Of a stretch of 64,000 nt of DNA, positions 1-9,369 are shown piece after piece. The stretch is from Chryseobacterium populi (GTDB lineage Bacteria > Bacteroidota > Bacteroidia > Flavobacteriales > Weeksellaceae), in contig NZ_AKJY01000003.1 of the NCBI RefSeq assembly GCF_000282115.1, forward strand, positions 114,741 through 178,740, given 5' to 3'. The translations under genes and the position numbers were made by a program. A model generated the notes under the pieces. It searched no databases. It was given only the letters and a program-made list of their open reading frames with translations, and was not told where the DNA came from. Within the stretch, counting starts at the first letter, position 1. Each line of letters starts with the position of its first letter.

Positions 1-2
1 TC

Positions 3-719
3 AGAACACATTATACAACTTTTAAAAAAGCATTGAAGGCTTTAAAAGACTGGTCTGATAAAAACCCGGATCATATCCCCATTTTCATCCAGATAGAGGC
101 TAAAGATTCCGGGCTTCCCATTTTCCCAAATGCTGCGGAAGTTCTGAAATTTGATAAAAAAGCATTTGATGACCTGGATAAAAACGTTGTTTCAGTATTG
201 GGACGAAATAAAATCATTACACCGGATGATGTTAAAGGTAAATACAATACCCTGAATGAAGCCGTACTTCATAACAACTGGCCTACAGTAAATGAATCAA
301 GAGGAAAATTTGTTTTTATTTTATTACCTTCCAGTGCAGGAATCAGTAACAGCGAATCGCCTTATTTAACGGAACATCCGGGGCTTAAAGGAAGGATGAT
401 GTTTATCGAATCTGTTCCCGGAAAAGACTATTCTGCATTCATCCTTTATGATAACGCGATTGTAAGACAAAATGAAATCCAAAAGGTGGTAAAAGAAGGC
501 TATCTTGTAAGAACACGATCAGACATAGAAACCTATGAAGCTAAAGTAAATGACCGGACCAGGGAAAAAGCAGCATTTTCCAGTGGAGCTCAGGTGGTTT
601 CTACCGATTTTTTCAGAAAAGGAAATACTTACGGAACCGATTATTACGTAACCCTTCCCGGTGGAGATACTGCGAGATGCAATCCTGTAAATTCCCCTGA
701 AAACTGTCAGAAAAAATAG
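3..719 (+). CDS. Calcium-dependent phosphoinositide phospholipase C-like protein (5' end outside window)
   Basis: The frame is open from the first bases of the window, so the TTG at 33 is not the real start and only the C-terminal part is seen. The text reads like the C-terminal half of the PI-PLC-C1 family (Ca2+-dependent, TIM-barrel, exported): FIQIEAKD near the window start would be the strand carrying an acidic metal-binding residue, and later segments (GKFVFILLP, YLVRTRSD, GAQVVSTDFF, near the C-terminus) follow the usual order of barrel strands in glycerophosphodiesterase/PLC-type folds. It ends with a Cys pair (C218 and C225 from the TTG), common in exported proteins. A hairpin with a T-run follows. 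Family call is from recognition of these motifs; the substrate is not shown by the sequence. Confidence 0.75.
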   Translation, partial: RTHYTTFKKALKALKDWSDKNPDHIPIFIQIEAKDSGLPIFPNAAEVLKFDKKAFDDLDKNVVSVLGRNKIITPDDVKGKYNTLNEAVLHNNWPTVNESRGKFVFILLPSSAGISNSESPYLTEHPGLKGRMMFIESVPGKDYSAFILYDNAIVRQNEIQKVVKEGYLVRTRSDIETYEAKVNDRTREKAAFSSGAQVVSTDFFRKGNTYGTDYYVTLPGGDTARCNPVNSPENCQKK

Positions 720-735
720 TCATCAACTATTCCAT

Positions 736-773
736 AAAAAGCCCTGAATATCTAAATGTTCAGGACTTTTTTA
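736..773 (+). terminator. Rho-independent terminator after the phospholipase-like gene
   Basis: AGCCCTGAA and TTCAGGACT form a stem with one mismatch around a short AT-rich loop, followed by TTTTTT. The rest of the gap to 1043 is AT-rich non-coding DNA; I see no RNA gene or clear promoter in it. Confidence 0.75.
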
Positions 774-1043
774 TAAAATATGAAAGTTTATTTTGTTGAA
801 ATTTAAAATCTGCAGATCATAAGAAACAGAAAAGCAGTTAGTTTAAAAGTATCAGTTTTAAAGGTTGACAGTTTTCATTTTATATCTTAAATTTACAAGA
901 AATAAAATGTTTTTTTGACAAAATTTGTATTGGATTTGCGAGCTGAAACTGGAAATTAAATTTTCAATTTTTAGAAAGTTTATCTTCAAAACAAATGGTT
1001 TAATCATCTTTAGAGCTTTTGTGATTAATTTAATAAAAGTAAA

Positions 1044-1889
1044 ATGGAAACAGAAAGAATAGGATTTATCGGATTAGGAAATATGGGTCACCCGATGGCG
1101 AAAAATTTAGAAAAGGCAGGCTTTACACTTTCGGTTTTTAACAGGACAGAAGAAAAAGCAGAAGATTTTAAAGATAAGTCAATCGTACGCAGCAGTGTGG
1201 GAGAATTGGTTAAAAACAGTGACATTATATTTACCATGCTTACCAATGACCATGCTGTGAAAACGGTTTATAAAGAAATCCTGTCTTTAAATATCAGTGG
1301 AAAGCTGTTTATTGATATGAGCACCATTTCTCCGGAAGCCACTAACGAGATGGCCAATGCCGTAAAAATAAAAGAAGCTGGGTTCATTGATGCACCGGTA
1401 GCCGGAAGTACAAAACCGGCAGCCGACGGAACTTTAATTATCATGGTCGGTGGAGATGAAAAAGATGTACAGCGTGCAGAACCGTATTTACAGAACTTAG
1501 GAAAAATCATCAGGCATTTAGGGGGAAACGGAAAAGGAATTGCAGCCAAGCTATCAGTTAATTATTTTCTGTCAGCAATTTATCAGGGGCTAGCTGAAAC
1601 AGTTTTATTTGCTGGCAGACTAGGAATAGAGCGAAAAGAGATGCTGGAAATCATCAATGAAAGTGCAAGCGGAAGCGGTGCCACAAAAGTAAAAACCCCT
1701 TTACTGATTGAAGATAATTATGAGCCGGCATTCGCATTAGACCTGATGTTGAAAGATATTCTTCTGGCAAGAAATGCAGGAGCAGATTACCCTTTGTCAG
1801 AAACTTTGATAAAAACCTACCAGGCAGCGCATGATGAAGGCTTTGGGGAAGATGATGTGATCGGAATTATCAATTATCTTAAAAAATAA
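1044..1889 (+). CDS. NAD(P)-dependent beta-hydroxyacid dehydrogenase (3-hydroxyisobutyrate dehydrogenase family)
   Basis: 281 residues, the usual length for the family. The N-terminal Rossmann fold has GLGNMG at 10-15. The substrate-binding signature DAPVAGS is at 116-122 and the catalytic lysine in the AAKLSVNYF segment is K169. The C-terminal half is the all-helical dimerisation domain. Members oxidise 3-hydroxyisobutyrate, tartronate semialdehyde or related small hydroxyacids, and the exact substrate cannot be read here. It is followed by DoxX (38 bp gap) and a PPC protein (24 bp gap) on the same strand, so the three may be one transcript. ATG start with an A-rich upstream region. Confidence 0.88.
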   Translation: METERIGFIGLGNMGHPMAKNLEKAGFTLSVFNRTEEKAEDFKDKSIVRSSVGELVKNSDIIFTMLTNDHAVKTVYKEILSLNISGKLFIDMSTISPEATNEMANAVKIKEAGFIDAPVAGSTKPAADGTLIIMVGGDEKDVQRAEPYLQNLGKIIRHLGGNGKGIAAKLSVNYFLSAIYQGLAETVLFAGRLGIERKEMLEIINESASGSGATKVKTPLLIEDNYEPAFALDLMLKDILLARNAGADYPLSETLIKTYQAAHDEGFGEDDVIGIINYLKK

Positions 1890-1927
1890 ATAAGAATCCA
1901 ATTACTGTTTGAAAATAAAAACATATC

Positions 1928-2317
1928 ATGAAAGATTTTAAAACCATATTTTTCTTTTTACGGCTTCCCGTTGCTGTCTCATTAGTAGGACACGGTCTGG
2001 TGCGTCTGCCGAAATTAACAGCTTTTAGCGAATGGATGGTTACTACAATGGAAAAATCTGTAATCCCTGCCGCTTTGATTCTTCCTTTCAGTTATATTTT
2101 GCCTGTAGCAGAAGCTGTTATAGGGATTCTTTTATTAGTCGGGTTTAAGACAAAATATACCCTGTATGCAGGTTTGATATTGATGAGCGTTTTAATTATG
2201 GGAAGCTGTTCAATTGAAAACTGGTCTGCAGTTGAAGCACAATTATTGCATTCCCTTTATATGTTCGGATTACTTTGGCTGATGTTGAAATATAATATGG
2301 AGAAGATCATATCGTAG
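1928..2317 (+). CDS. DoxX family membrane protein
   Basis: 129 residues with four hydrophobic segments (about 10-28, 45-70, 75-92, 105-120) and the early RLPVAVSLVGHGLVRL motif typical of DoxX. DoxX proteins are small inner-membrane proteins linked to thiol and redox stress. It sits between a hydroxyacid dehydrogenase and a PPC-domain protein on the same strand. No catalytic residues can be assigned. Confidence 0.85.
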   Translation: MKDFKTIFFFLRLPVAVSLVGHGLVRLPKLTAFSEWMVTTMEKSVIPAALILPFSYILPVAEAVIGILLLVGFKTKYTLYAGLILMSVLIMGSCSIENWSAVEAQLLHSLYMFGLLWLMLKYNMEKIIS

Positions 2318-2341
2318 AATCAATTACACCAAATCAAAAAT

Positions 2342-2797
2342 ATGGAAATACAGAATTATAAAGGTAACAGTTGGACTGCCAGAAAAGTTGATAATACCTT
2401 CATCGTAAGTGTAAAAAACGGATCTGGTATTATAGAATCTCTGACTGATTTTGTGGTCAGCCAACACATTCAGTCAGGCGAGGTCACCGGGATCGGTGCT
2501 GTGAGTGAAGCGACCTTACGTTTCTTTCAGCCTTCTACAAAAAAATATGTTGACAAAACTTTCAATGAACAGATGGAAGTAACCAACATTTCCGGGAATG
2601 TCTCTGAAATTGATGGTAAACCCTTACTGCACCTGCATATTACTTTAGGAAGAGAAGATTATACAGCATTGGCAGGACACCTTCTGGATGCTAAGATCAG
2701 AGGTGCCGGGGAATTTTTCTTTTATCCTTTGAACGCAAAACTGAGCAAAACAAAAGATGAAGATGCAGGAATTAATTTCTACGATTTTGAAAAATAG
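2342..2797 (+). CDS. PPC (DUF296) domain protein
   Basis: 151 residues, one PPC domain over about residues 18-130. The metal-site signature is intact: LHLHITLG (two histidines) followed by AGHLLDA (third histidine). In bacteria, stand-alone PPC proteins form trimers; their role is mostly unknown, and 'DNA-binding' is inherited from plant AT-hook relatives. It is the last gene of the dehydrogenase-DoxX-PPC run. A diverged paralogue lies at 9888-10355. Confidence 0.82.
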   Translation: MEIQNYKGNSWTARKVDNTFIVSVKNGSGIIESLTDFVVSQHIQSGEVTGIGAVSEATLRFFQPSTKKYVDKTFNEQMEVTNISGNVSEIDGKPLLHLHITLGREDYTALAGHLLDAKIRGAGEFFFYPLNAKLSKTKDEDAGINFYDFEK

Positions 2798-3054
2798 ATA
2801 TCAATAGAAACAGGCCTTAGCGTTTTACTTTATAAAAGAATTCAAAAGCTTTAGTCCAACTTAATATTCTTAAGCTCTTAAAAAGCTTTGATATTTTAAA
2901 ATCAATCCGATAGGCTCTCTGAAATCTTTCATTTTTATTTCCTCATTTAAATCTCCATTCACGATTTGATTACATCACCGATGGATCTGGCTATATAGAA
3001 AACTTTTTTCCTTGGCATCTTTGCAACATCAATTTAATATTAAAAATTAAAAAA

Positions 3055-3894
3055 ATGGAAACAAAAAAAGTATGGCTGGTCACAGGAGCTTCAAAAGGTT
3101 TGGGACTTATATTAATTAAAAAATTGCTGAAAGAGGGTTTTAAAGTGGCGGCTACAACCCGAAATACAGAGTCATTGATTAATGAGATCGGAAATGCATC
3201 AGAAACGTTTTTACCATTGGAAGTTAATTTAACGGATAACAACAGTGTAAAGCAAGCCATTGAAAAAAGCATTGCCCATTTTGGAAAGCTGGATGTTATC
3301 GTAAACAACGCCGGGTATGCACAGATAGGAACTTTAGAAGAGCTTTCCGACGAAGAATCAAGAGAAAACTTTAACGTTAATGTATTCGGTTCGTTAAATG
3401 TAATCAGAAACGTAATGCCTTATTTACGTGAGCAGAAATCCGGGAATATATTTAATATCTCGTCAGTTGGAGGGCTTTTAGGAGGCTTTGCAGGTTGGGG
3501 AATTTACTGTTCCACTAAATTTGCAGTAGCAGGATTTACAGAAGCATTAGCCGAAGAAATTAAGGAATTCGGAATAAAGGCAACCGTTGTTTATCCTGGA
3601 TATTTCCGTACAGATTTTCTTACCCAGGGTTCTGTGAGAACGCCGGGACAACCCATTATGGAATACGAAACAGCACGTGAATCCGAGAAAGTACATCTTG
3701 ACAGCATCAATGGAAATCAGCCTAACGATCCTGAAAAAGCTGCTGAAATTTTAATCGCTGTCAGTAAAGAACAACACCCGCCGGTACATTTGTTATTAGG
3801 AACCGATGCATATAAAATGCTTCAGAATAAAGTCGGTATCCTTAAAAAAGATACTGAAGAATGGAAAAGCTACACGCTTTCAACATCATTATAG
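3055..3894 (+). CDS. SDR family oxidoreductase
   Basis: 279 residues. It has the classical short-chain dehydrogenase layout: cofactor motif TGASKGLG at 10-17, NNAG near 84, catalytic Ser in NISSVGG and the YCSTK active-site motif (Tyr, Lys) near 151-155, then PGYFRTDF. Substrate unknown. The AraC-type gene just downstream on the same strand is a plausible regulator. A -7-like CATCTTTG lies upstream near 3018, one base off TAnnTTTG. Confidence 0.87.
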   Translation: METKKVWLVTGASKGLGLILIKKLLKEGFKVAATTRNTESLINEIGNASETFLPLEVNLTDNNSVKQAIEKSIAHFGKLDVIVNNAGYAQIGTLEELSDEESRENFNVNVFGSLNVIRNVMPYLREQKSGNIFNISSVGGLLGGFAGWGIYCSTKFAVAGFTEALAEEIKEFGIKATVVYPGYFRTDFLTQGSVRTPGQPIMEYETARESEKVHLDSINGNQPNDPEKAAEILIAVSKEQHPPVHLLLGTDAYKMLQNKVGILKKDTEEWKSYTLSTSL

Positions 3895-3990
3895 ATCATC
3901 ATAAAATGAATACAGCTGGAAAAGACTCTTCGCTTTAATTCAATTGCGGAATTTCACAGTTTCTGCAATCTTCCCAATCCTGAACATCCG

Positions 3991-4830
3991 TTGATCAGCC
4001 TTATTGATTACAGTAAGGTCTCTTATCCGGTGGATGACAGGGAAATGAAATGGATACAGAACTTTTATTCCGTTGGATTGAAGCGGAATGTCAATGCTAA
4101 ATTCAATTATGGGCAGCAGCAGTACGATTTTGATTCGGGGGTGCTTACCTTTATTTCTCCATTACAGTTTTTGAAAGTGGAAATCAATCCCGATGTCAAA
4201 GTAGAGCCTACCGGCTGGCTGCTGCTGATTCATCCCGATTTCTTATGGGGAACTTCTCTCGCCAAAAAGATCAAATCATATGATTTTTTCCAGTATGCTG
4301 TCAATGAAGCATTATTTCTTTCAGATAAAGAAGAAAATGTGATTGTAGATATTCTCAGGAATATAGAAAAAGAATACCAGTCTAATATTGATAAATTTAG
4401 CCAGGAACTTATTGTCGCCCAGATAGAGCTACTTCTCATTTATGCTGAAAGGTATTATGAACGGCAGTTTATCACCAGGAAAAAAACAAGCCATGAAATT
4501 TTAGACCGTTTTGAAGAAATTCTTTCCGGATATTTTCAAAATGAACAATTCATTAATAACGGGATTCCCACTGTTAAAGCCATTGCCGAAAAAATGAATA
4601 TTTCCCCGAACTATTTAGGAAGCCTGCTACGCATCCATACCCGGCAAAATACCCAACAGCATATCCAGAATAAAATCATTGAATATGCCAAAGAACGCTT
4701 AAGCACAACTGCTTTATCTGTCAGTGAAATTGCTTATGAATTGGGATTTGAGCATCCGCAGTCATTCAGTAAACTGTTTAAACAGAAAACCAGTCAGTCG
4801 CCTTTAGAATTCAGAAGTTTCTTTTCATAA
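3991..4830 (+). CDS. AraC family transcriptional regulator (start unclear)
   Basis: The C-terminal ~100 residues carry two helix-turn-helix motifs (AIAEKMNISPNYLGSLLR and SEIAYELGFEHPQSFSKLFK) as in AraC/XylS proteins; the N-terminal part is a cupin-like sensory domain. The listed TTG start (3991) is unlikely: the same frame is open back to 3910 and encodes EFHSFCNLPNPEHPL, the conserved N-terminus of flavobacterial AraC proteins. No ATG, GTG or TTG exists in that extension; an ATG at 3906 is in another frame. The real start is therefore a rare codon, or there is a one-base frameshift close to the start. Confidence 0.85.
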   Translation: MISLIDYSKVSYPVDDREMKWIQNFYSVGLKRNVNAKFNYGQQQYDFDSGVLTFISPLQFLKVEINPDVKVEPTGWLLLIHPDFLWGTSLAKKIKSYDFFQYAVNEALFLSDKEENVIVDILRNIEKEYQSNIDKFSQELIVAQIELLLIYAERYYERQFITRKKTSHEILDRFEEILSGYFQNEQFINNGIPTVKAIAEKMNISPNYLGSLLRIHTRQNTQQHIQNKIIEYAKERLSTTALSVSEIAYELGFEHPQSFSKLFKQKTSQSPLEFRSFFS

Positions 4831-4953
4831 ATTATTCCGGATGATGATAATGGAATTTTCTTTTTAAAAGAGGAAAAAAAACAGGATTAACTCACCCATT
4901 TTTAAGATTTTGGTTAGATTTTTGAATCATAAAATATAAACCAGATCACACCA

Positions 4954-5976
4954 TTGAAACTAATTACATTCACAAAAAAAGGAATCTATTGTCCACAGGG
5001 AAAATTTTATATTGATCCTTGGCGGCCTGTTGAAATGGCGGTTATCACCCATGGCCATGCCGATCATGCCCGGTGGGGAATGAAAAAATACCTTTGCCAT
5101 CATTTTACAAAACCTATTTTATACCAGAGGATCGGTGTCGATATTGAGTGCCAGAGTATAGGATACAATGAAGTGATCAATATCAATGGAGTAAAAGTTT
5201 CGTTACATCCTGCAGGACATATCATAGGATCAGCACAGGTCAAATTAGAATATAAAGGTTATAGCAGCGTTATCTCCGGGGATTATAAAATTCAGGATGA
5301 TGGTTTAAGTACTCCTTTTGAACTGGTAAAATGCAATGAATTTGTCACAGAAAGTACCTTCGGGCTTCCCATTTACAACTGGCTCGATATTGAAGAACTC
5401 AATAAAAGACTTCAAAACTGGGTGCTGAGAAATAAAGAAAACGGAAAAACTTCCGTATTTATCGGCTATTCTTTAGGAAAAGCCCAACGGATTATGAAAG
5501 CTGTGGAAGGTCTTGGAAAAATACACGTTCACTACTCTATCGGAAAGCTGAATGAAGCTTTTGAAAATGTGGGAATACGACTTCCCGATTATGAAATTCC
5601 GGATTTTAAAGAAAGTACCAAATATTTGCAGAATGAAATTGTCATTGTGCCACCCGCCCTTTTAGACAGCAGCATTATCAGGAAAATCCCTGAAGCTGCA
5701 ACAGCGATCTGCTCAGGCTGGATGCAGGTTCGCGGGGCCAGAAGATGGCGGAGTGCCGATGCAGGATTTCCTATGAGCGACCATGCCGACTGGGCCGGAT
5801 TGCTACAGGCTGTAAAAGCCACCGAAGCTGAAATTGTACACGTTACGCACGGCCAGACCGAAGTTTTTTCAAAATACCTGAATGAAATCGGGATGAAAGC
5901 TGATGTTATAGAAACATTATATGGCGAAGATGAAGAAGAAGCTGAAAAAGAGATCATCGAAAATCCAGGGCCATGA
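4954..5976 (+). CDS. Ligase-associated DNA exonuclease (metallo-beta-lactamase/beta-CASP type)
   Basis: 340 residues. The N-terminal MKLITFTKKGIYCPQG and the metal motif THGHADHA (32-39) match the exonuclease of the bacterial 'ligase-associated' set (mRNA 3'-end processing factor-like). A further histidine lies in SDHADW near 270 and another in HVTHG near 299. TTG start at 4954, chosen because the family begins with exactly this MKL-TFTKKG sequence and the frame is closed at 4930. Its stop overlaps the ligase start by 4 bp (ATGA), so the two are co-translated. Expected role: end trimming in DNA double-strand break or nick repair (family inference). Confidence 0.9.
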   Translation: MKLITFTKKGIYCPQGKFYIDPWRPVEMAVITHGHADHARWGMKKYLCHHFTKPILYQRIGVDIECQSIGYNEVININGVKVSLHPAGHIIGSAQVKLEYKGYSSVISGDYKIQDDGLSTPFELVKCNEFVTESTFGLPIYNWLDIEELNKRLQNWVLRNKENGKTSVFIGYSLGKAQRIMKAVEGLGKIHVHYSIGKLNEAFENVGIRLPDYEIPDFKESTKYLQNEIVIVPPALLDSSIIRKIPEAATAICSGWMQVRGARRWRSADAGFPMSDHADWAGLLQAVKATEAEIVHVTHGQTEVFSKYLNEIGMKADVIETLYGEDEEEAEKEIIENPGP

Positions 5977-7553
5977 AACATTTTGCAGAACTCATTAATG
6001 CCCTTGAAAGCACCAATAAAACCAATGCTAAAATTGATACCATTATCGATTATCTGGAACGCGCCCCGGAAACAGATAAAGTGTGGTTTATTGCCTTATT
6101 TACCGGGAAAAGACCTAAGAGAAATGTGAACACCAACCTGATGAAAGAATGGGCGCTGGAAATTACAAAGCTTCCTTTCTGGCTTTTCCAGGAAAGTTAT
6201 TCTTCAGTAGGCGATCTCGGTGAAACACTTTCATTAATCCTGCCGCAGCCAACAGAAAAAATTGACCGTTCCCTTTCACACTGGATGACCGATATTATCA
6301 GTTTAAAAAATAAAACCGAAGCCGGAAAAAAAGAATTTGTCCTGCAATCCTGGAACGGTTTAGACTATATCGAAAGATTAATTTTTAATAAATTATTAGG
6401 CGGAAGCTTCAGAATCGGGGTTTCGTCAAAAAACCTGATCAATGCGCTGACCAGATATTCAGGGTTGGAAACCAGTGCCTTAATGCACAGCATGATGGGT
6501 AAGTGGGAACCCGGTGAGATTTCATTTAAAGAATTGATCTCAGCAGAAAATGTAAATCCGGACAACTCAAAGCCCTATCCGTTCTGCCTTGCCTATCCAC
6601 TGGAAAAAGAGCTTGAGGAATTGGGAGTACCGGATGAATGGCTGATCGAATATAAATGGGATGGAATCCGTGGACAGATCATCCGGAGAAATGATGAAGT
6701 GTTTATCTGGTCGAGAGGAGAAGAGCTGGTTACCGGACAGTTTCCTGAAATTGTAGAAACTGTAAAAGCGATGACCGGGAATTTTGTCCTGGATGGAGAA
6801 ATACTTGCAGTAAAGGAAGGTAAAGTTTTAAATTTTAACGAATTACAGAAAAGACTGAACCGGAAAAATATCACTAAAAAAATGCTTTCCGATATTCCGG
6901 TTGAAGTTTTTGTGTATGATTTAATCGAGCTTGAAGGAACCGACCTCCGGGAGAAGCCGATCTCTGCCAGAAGAGCAATGCTGGAGGAATTACTTCTCAG
7001 TCAAACCTCTGATAAGATCAGGATTTCTAAAATTATTGAATTTAAAAAATGGGAAGAGCTCGATGCCATAAGAGAAAGCTCCCGGGAGATCAACAGTGAA
7101 GGACTGATGCTGAAACAAAAAAACTCACCTTACCATTCCGGAAGAAAAAAAGGCGACTGGTGGAAATGGAAAATCAATCCGCTTACACTTGATGCCGTAC
7201 TGATCTATGCCCAAAAAGGCAGCGGAAGGCGAAGCGCCTATTACACTGATTATACCTTTGCCGTGAAAAACGGAGACTCTTTGGTTACGATTGCAAAAGC
7301 ATATTCAGGACTTACAGATAAAGAAATAATGGAAGTCAGCCGTTTCGTCAATAAAAATGCCATTGAAAAATTCGGGACGGTGCGTACCGTAAAAGCCGAA
7401 CTTGTTTTTGAAATTGCTTTTGAAGGAATTGGCTTCAGCAGCCGTCATAAAAGCGGTGTAGCCCTGCGTTTCCCCAGAATTGTAAGATGGAGGAAAGATA
7501 AAACCGTAGATGAGATTGATAATCTGGAAGAAATAAAAAAACTGATACAATAA
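5973..7553 (+). CDS. ATP-dependent DNA ligase (ligase-associated repair cassette)
   Basis: 526 residues, full length. An N-terminal helical domain is followed by the adenylation domain with the lysine motif KWDGIRGQ (K228), DGEILAV, the SEGLMLK motif and WWKWK, then an OB-fold domain (about 400-526). Starts inside the exonuclease stop codon. In complete cassettes it is followed by an Lhr-like helicase and the PdeM nuclease. Here both are broken (see next entries), so ligase and exonuclease may work alone. It is a second, non-essential type of ligase beside the NAD-dependent housekeeping enzyme expected elsewhere. Confidence 0.93.
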   Translation: MKHFAELINALESTNKTNAKIDTIIDYLERAPETDKVWFIALFTGKRPKRNVNTNLMKEWALEITKLPFWLFQESYSSVGDLGETLSLILPQPTEKIDRSLSHWMTDIISLKNKTEAGKKEFVLQSWNGLDYIERLIFNKLLGGSFRIGVSSKNLINALTRYSGLETSALMHSMMGKWEPGEISFKELISAENVNPDNSKPYPFCLAYPLEKELEELGVPDEWLIEYKWDGIRGQIIRRNDEVFIWSRGEELVTGQFPEIVETVKAMTGNFVLDGEILAVKEGKVLNFNELQKRLNRKNITKKMLSDIPVEVFVYDLIELEGTDLREKPISARRAMLEELLLSQTSDKIRISKIIEFKKWEELDAIRESSREINSEGLMLKQKNSPYHSGRKKGDWWKWKINPLTLDAVLIYAQKGSGRRSAYYTDYTFAVKNGDSLVTIAKAYSGLTDKEIMEVSRFVNKNAIEKFGTVRTVKAELVFEIAFEGIGFSSRHKSGVALRFPRIVRWRKDKTVDEIDNLEEIKKLIQ

Positions 7554-7554
7554 A

Positions 7555-8241
7555 TTGACTGCTTTTGAAAATACCAACGGATTCAAAGTCATTCAGCAAT
7601 GGATGGCTGATAAAGACATTTCCCCTTTCAGATTCCAGCTGGAAACCTGGCAAAAATATGCAAAACGTTACAGTGGAATGGTGATTGCGCCTACAGGCTT
7701 CGGGAAAACCTATTCGGTATTTTTAGCTTTAATTTCAGATTATCTCACTTACCCTGATCAATATAAAAAAGGGCTTAAAATGATTTGGGTCACCCCACTC
7801 CGTTCCCTGTCAAAAGATATTGCAAAAGCAATGCAGGAAGCTATAGATGAGATAGGCCTGGATTGGGCTGTCGGAGTGAGAAACGGGGATACAGACCCGA
7901 AAGTAAGGCAGCAGCAGGTTAAAAGCATGCCCGAAATTCTGGTGGTAACTCCTGAAAGTCTTCATTTGCTTCTTGCCAAAAAAAGTCATGCGAGATTTTT
8001 TAACGCCCTGCACTGTATTGCTGTAGATGAATGGCACGAATTATTAGGTTCAAAGCGTGTTGTGATGGTAGAACTGGCTGTTTCTCAGCTAAGAAAATAT
8101 GTCCCGGAAATTAAAATATGGGGCATTACAGCAACGACAGGAAACCTCGATGAAGCCATGGAAGCTTTAATTCCTTACCCAATTAAAAAGACAAAAATCA
8201 CGGCCAAAGAACAAAAGAAAATTGAAATTCTTTCTTATTGA
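7555..8241 (+). pseudogene. Truncated ligase-associated DEXH helicase (Lhr-like), N-terminal part only
   Basis: 228 codons remain of a protein that is normally about 800 residues. The first RecA-like domain is present: Walker A APTGFGKT (45-52), TPLRSLSKD, TPESLHLLL, DEWH (158-161) and the GITATTG motif III. The text then runs to KKIEI and stops at 8241. The second helicase domain, the winged helix and the Lhr-specific C-terminus are missing. The sequence past about 8220 belongs to the next gene, PdeM, in another frame. TTG start 2 bp after the ligase stop. Without motifs IV-VI it cannot be a functional helicase. Confidence 0.88.
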
Positions 8242-8560
8242 AGGAAATCACGACCGGATCTCAGAAGAGCTTGAAGCAAAACTTTGTTTTGATTTTAAAG
8301 CCCGGCGATTAGAAGCAGACCATTTTATTTTTGTACATGAATTTGATAAAACAGAGCCTAAGTTTCAGGTCACAGGACATATTCATCCCGGGATTGTCCT
8401 GAATTCTTCTGTGAAAAACCTTCGGCTTCCGTGCTTTGTGCAGACAGCCAATCAGCTGTTGTTGCCTGCTTTCAGTGAATTTACAGGTTTGGACACCAAA
8501 AATATTCCTAAAGGCAGAAAGTTTTTTGTATTTACAGATGCTGAGATTCAAGAGCTGTAA
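8222..8560 (+). pseudogene. Truncated ligase-associated endonuclease PdeM, C-terminal part only
   Basis: 112 codons of a calcineurin-like phosphoesterase normally about 210-220 residues long. The retained part holds GNHD and the late GHIHPG metal motifs, but the N-terminal DLHLG-type and GDLFH-type motifs are gone. The nominal TTG start at 8222 lies inside the helicase remnant, at the deletion junction. With half the metal site missing the product should be inactive. It is the expected fourth gene of the exonuclease-ligase-helicase-PdeM cassette. Confidence 0.85.
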
Positions 8561-8634
8561 TAATCGGTTTTGCCGATGACCGCTATCGAAAAAAAACGTT
8601 TTACAGATCTAGAAATATTAAGGAAATTTGCAGT

Positions 8635-9363
8635 ATGAAAATCATTCCACTAAAAGAAGGCAATTTCTCGGCCAGTAAGACCAAAGATTTCACGCTTCTC
8701 ACAGAAGAGAATTCTGATACGGTAAAAGGAATCAAAATGTCTGTACAGCCGTTTCTTATTATTACAAAAAAAGATTATATCATTCTGGATGCAGGAATCG
8801 GGTGGGAAAATAATGCCGGAAGAAGTGTTATTTCTGAAATCCTTGAAAGAGAAAATATTTCTCCGGGCCAAATTACGAAAGTCCTTCTCTCCCATCTTCA
8901 CAAAGACCATATTGAAGGAATGATAAAATATACAGACACCGGTTTTGATTCCTGCTTTCCCAATGCTGAAATTTATATCCAGAAACGCGAGCTTGATTTT
9001 GCAATGGAAAATAAAGGAAACCCTTCTTTTGATTTCACTGCTTTGGAAAAACTGATCCAATTGCCCATAGTCTGGATGAATGATAATAAGGGGCAGATTA
9101 CAGAAGAAATTTCTTATGAAGTTGTTGGCGGGCATACCCCTTTTATGCAGGTTTTCTGGATTACCGATGAAACAGGAACTGCTTTCTATGGAGCAGACAA
9201 TCTTCCGCAGGCATCTTATCTGAAATACCATGTTGCCTACAAAAGCGATTATGACGGCAGAAAAGCAATGGAACTAAGACAGGTCTGGCAAAAAGAAGCT
9301 GAAGAAAAACATTGGAAAATATTGTTGTACCATGATCTTGATCAGGCTGTATTAACTTTTTAA
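8635..9363 (+). CDS. MBL fold metallo-hydrolase
   Basis: 242 residues with the zinc motif LSHLHKDH (H87, H89, D91, H92), GGHTPF (third site) and FYGADN (bridging acidic residue). This is the order of AHL-lactonase/glyoxalase II-like hydrolases. The late YHVAYKSDYDGRKAMELRQ is typical of small-molecule MBL hydrolases of Bacteroidota. Substrate unknown. No signal peptide, so probably cytoplasmic. The next 500 bases hold only gene remnants. Confidence 0.87.
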   Translation: MKIIPLKEGNFSASKTKDFTLLTEENSDTVKGIKMSVQPFLIITKKDYIILDAGIGWENNAGRSVISEILERENISPGQITKVLLSHLHKDHIEGMIKYTDTGFDSCFPNAEIYIQKRELDFAMENKGNPSFDFTALEKLIQLPIVWMNDNKGQITEEISYEVVGGHTPFMQVFWITDETGTAFYGADNLPQASYLKYHVAYKSDYDGRKAMELRQVWQKEAEEKHWKILLYHDLDQAVLTF

Positions 9364-9369
9364 TCCGGA

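Noticed and set aside
1268..1549. Minus-strand frame of 93 codons inside the hydroxyacid dehydrogenase gene
   Set aside because: Shadow of the well-supported plus-strand gene; no family-like text.
3005..3025. TTGGCATCTTTGCA as another -24/-12 promoter
   Set aside because: GG to GC spacing is 3 bp too short; it reads better as a near -7 box (CATCTTTG).
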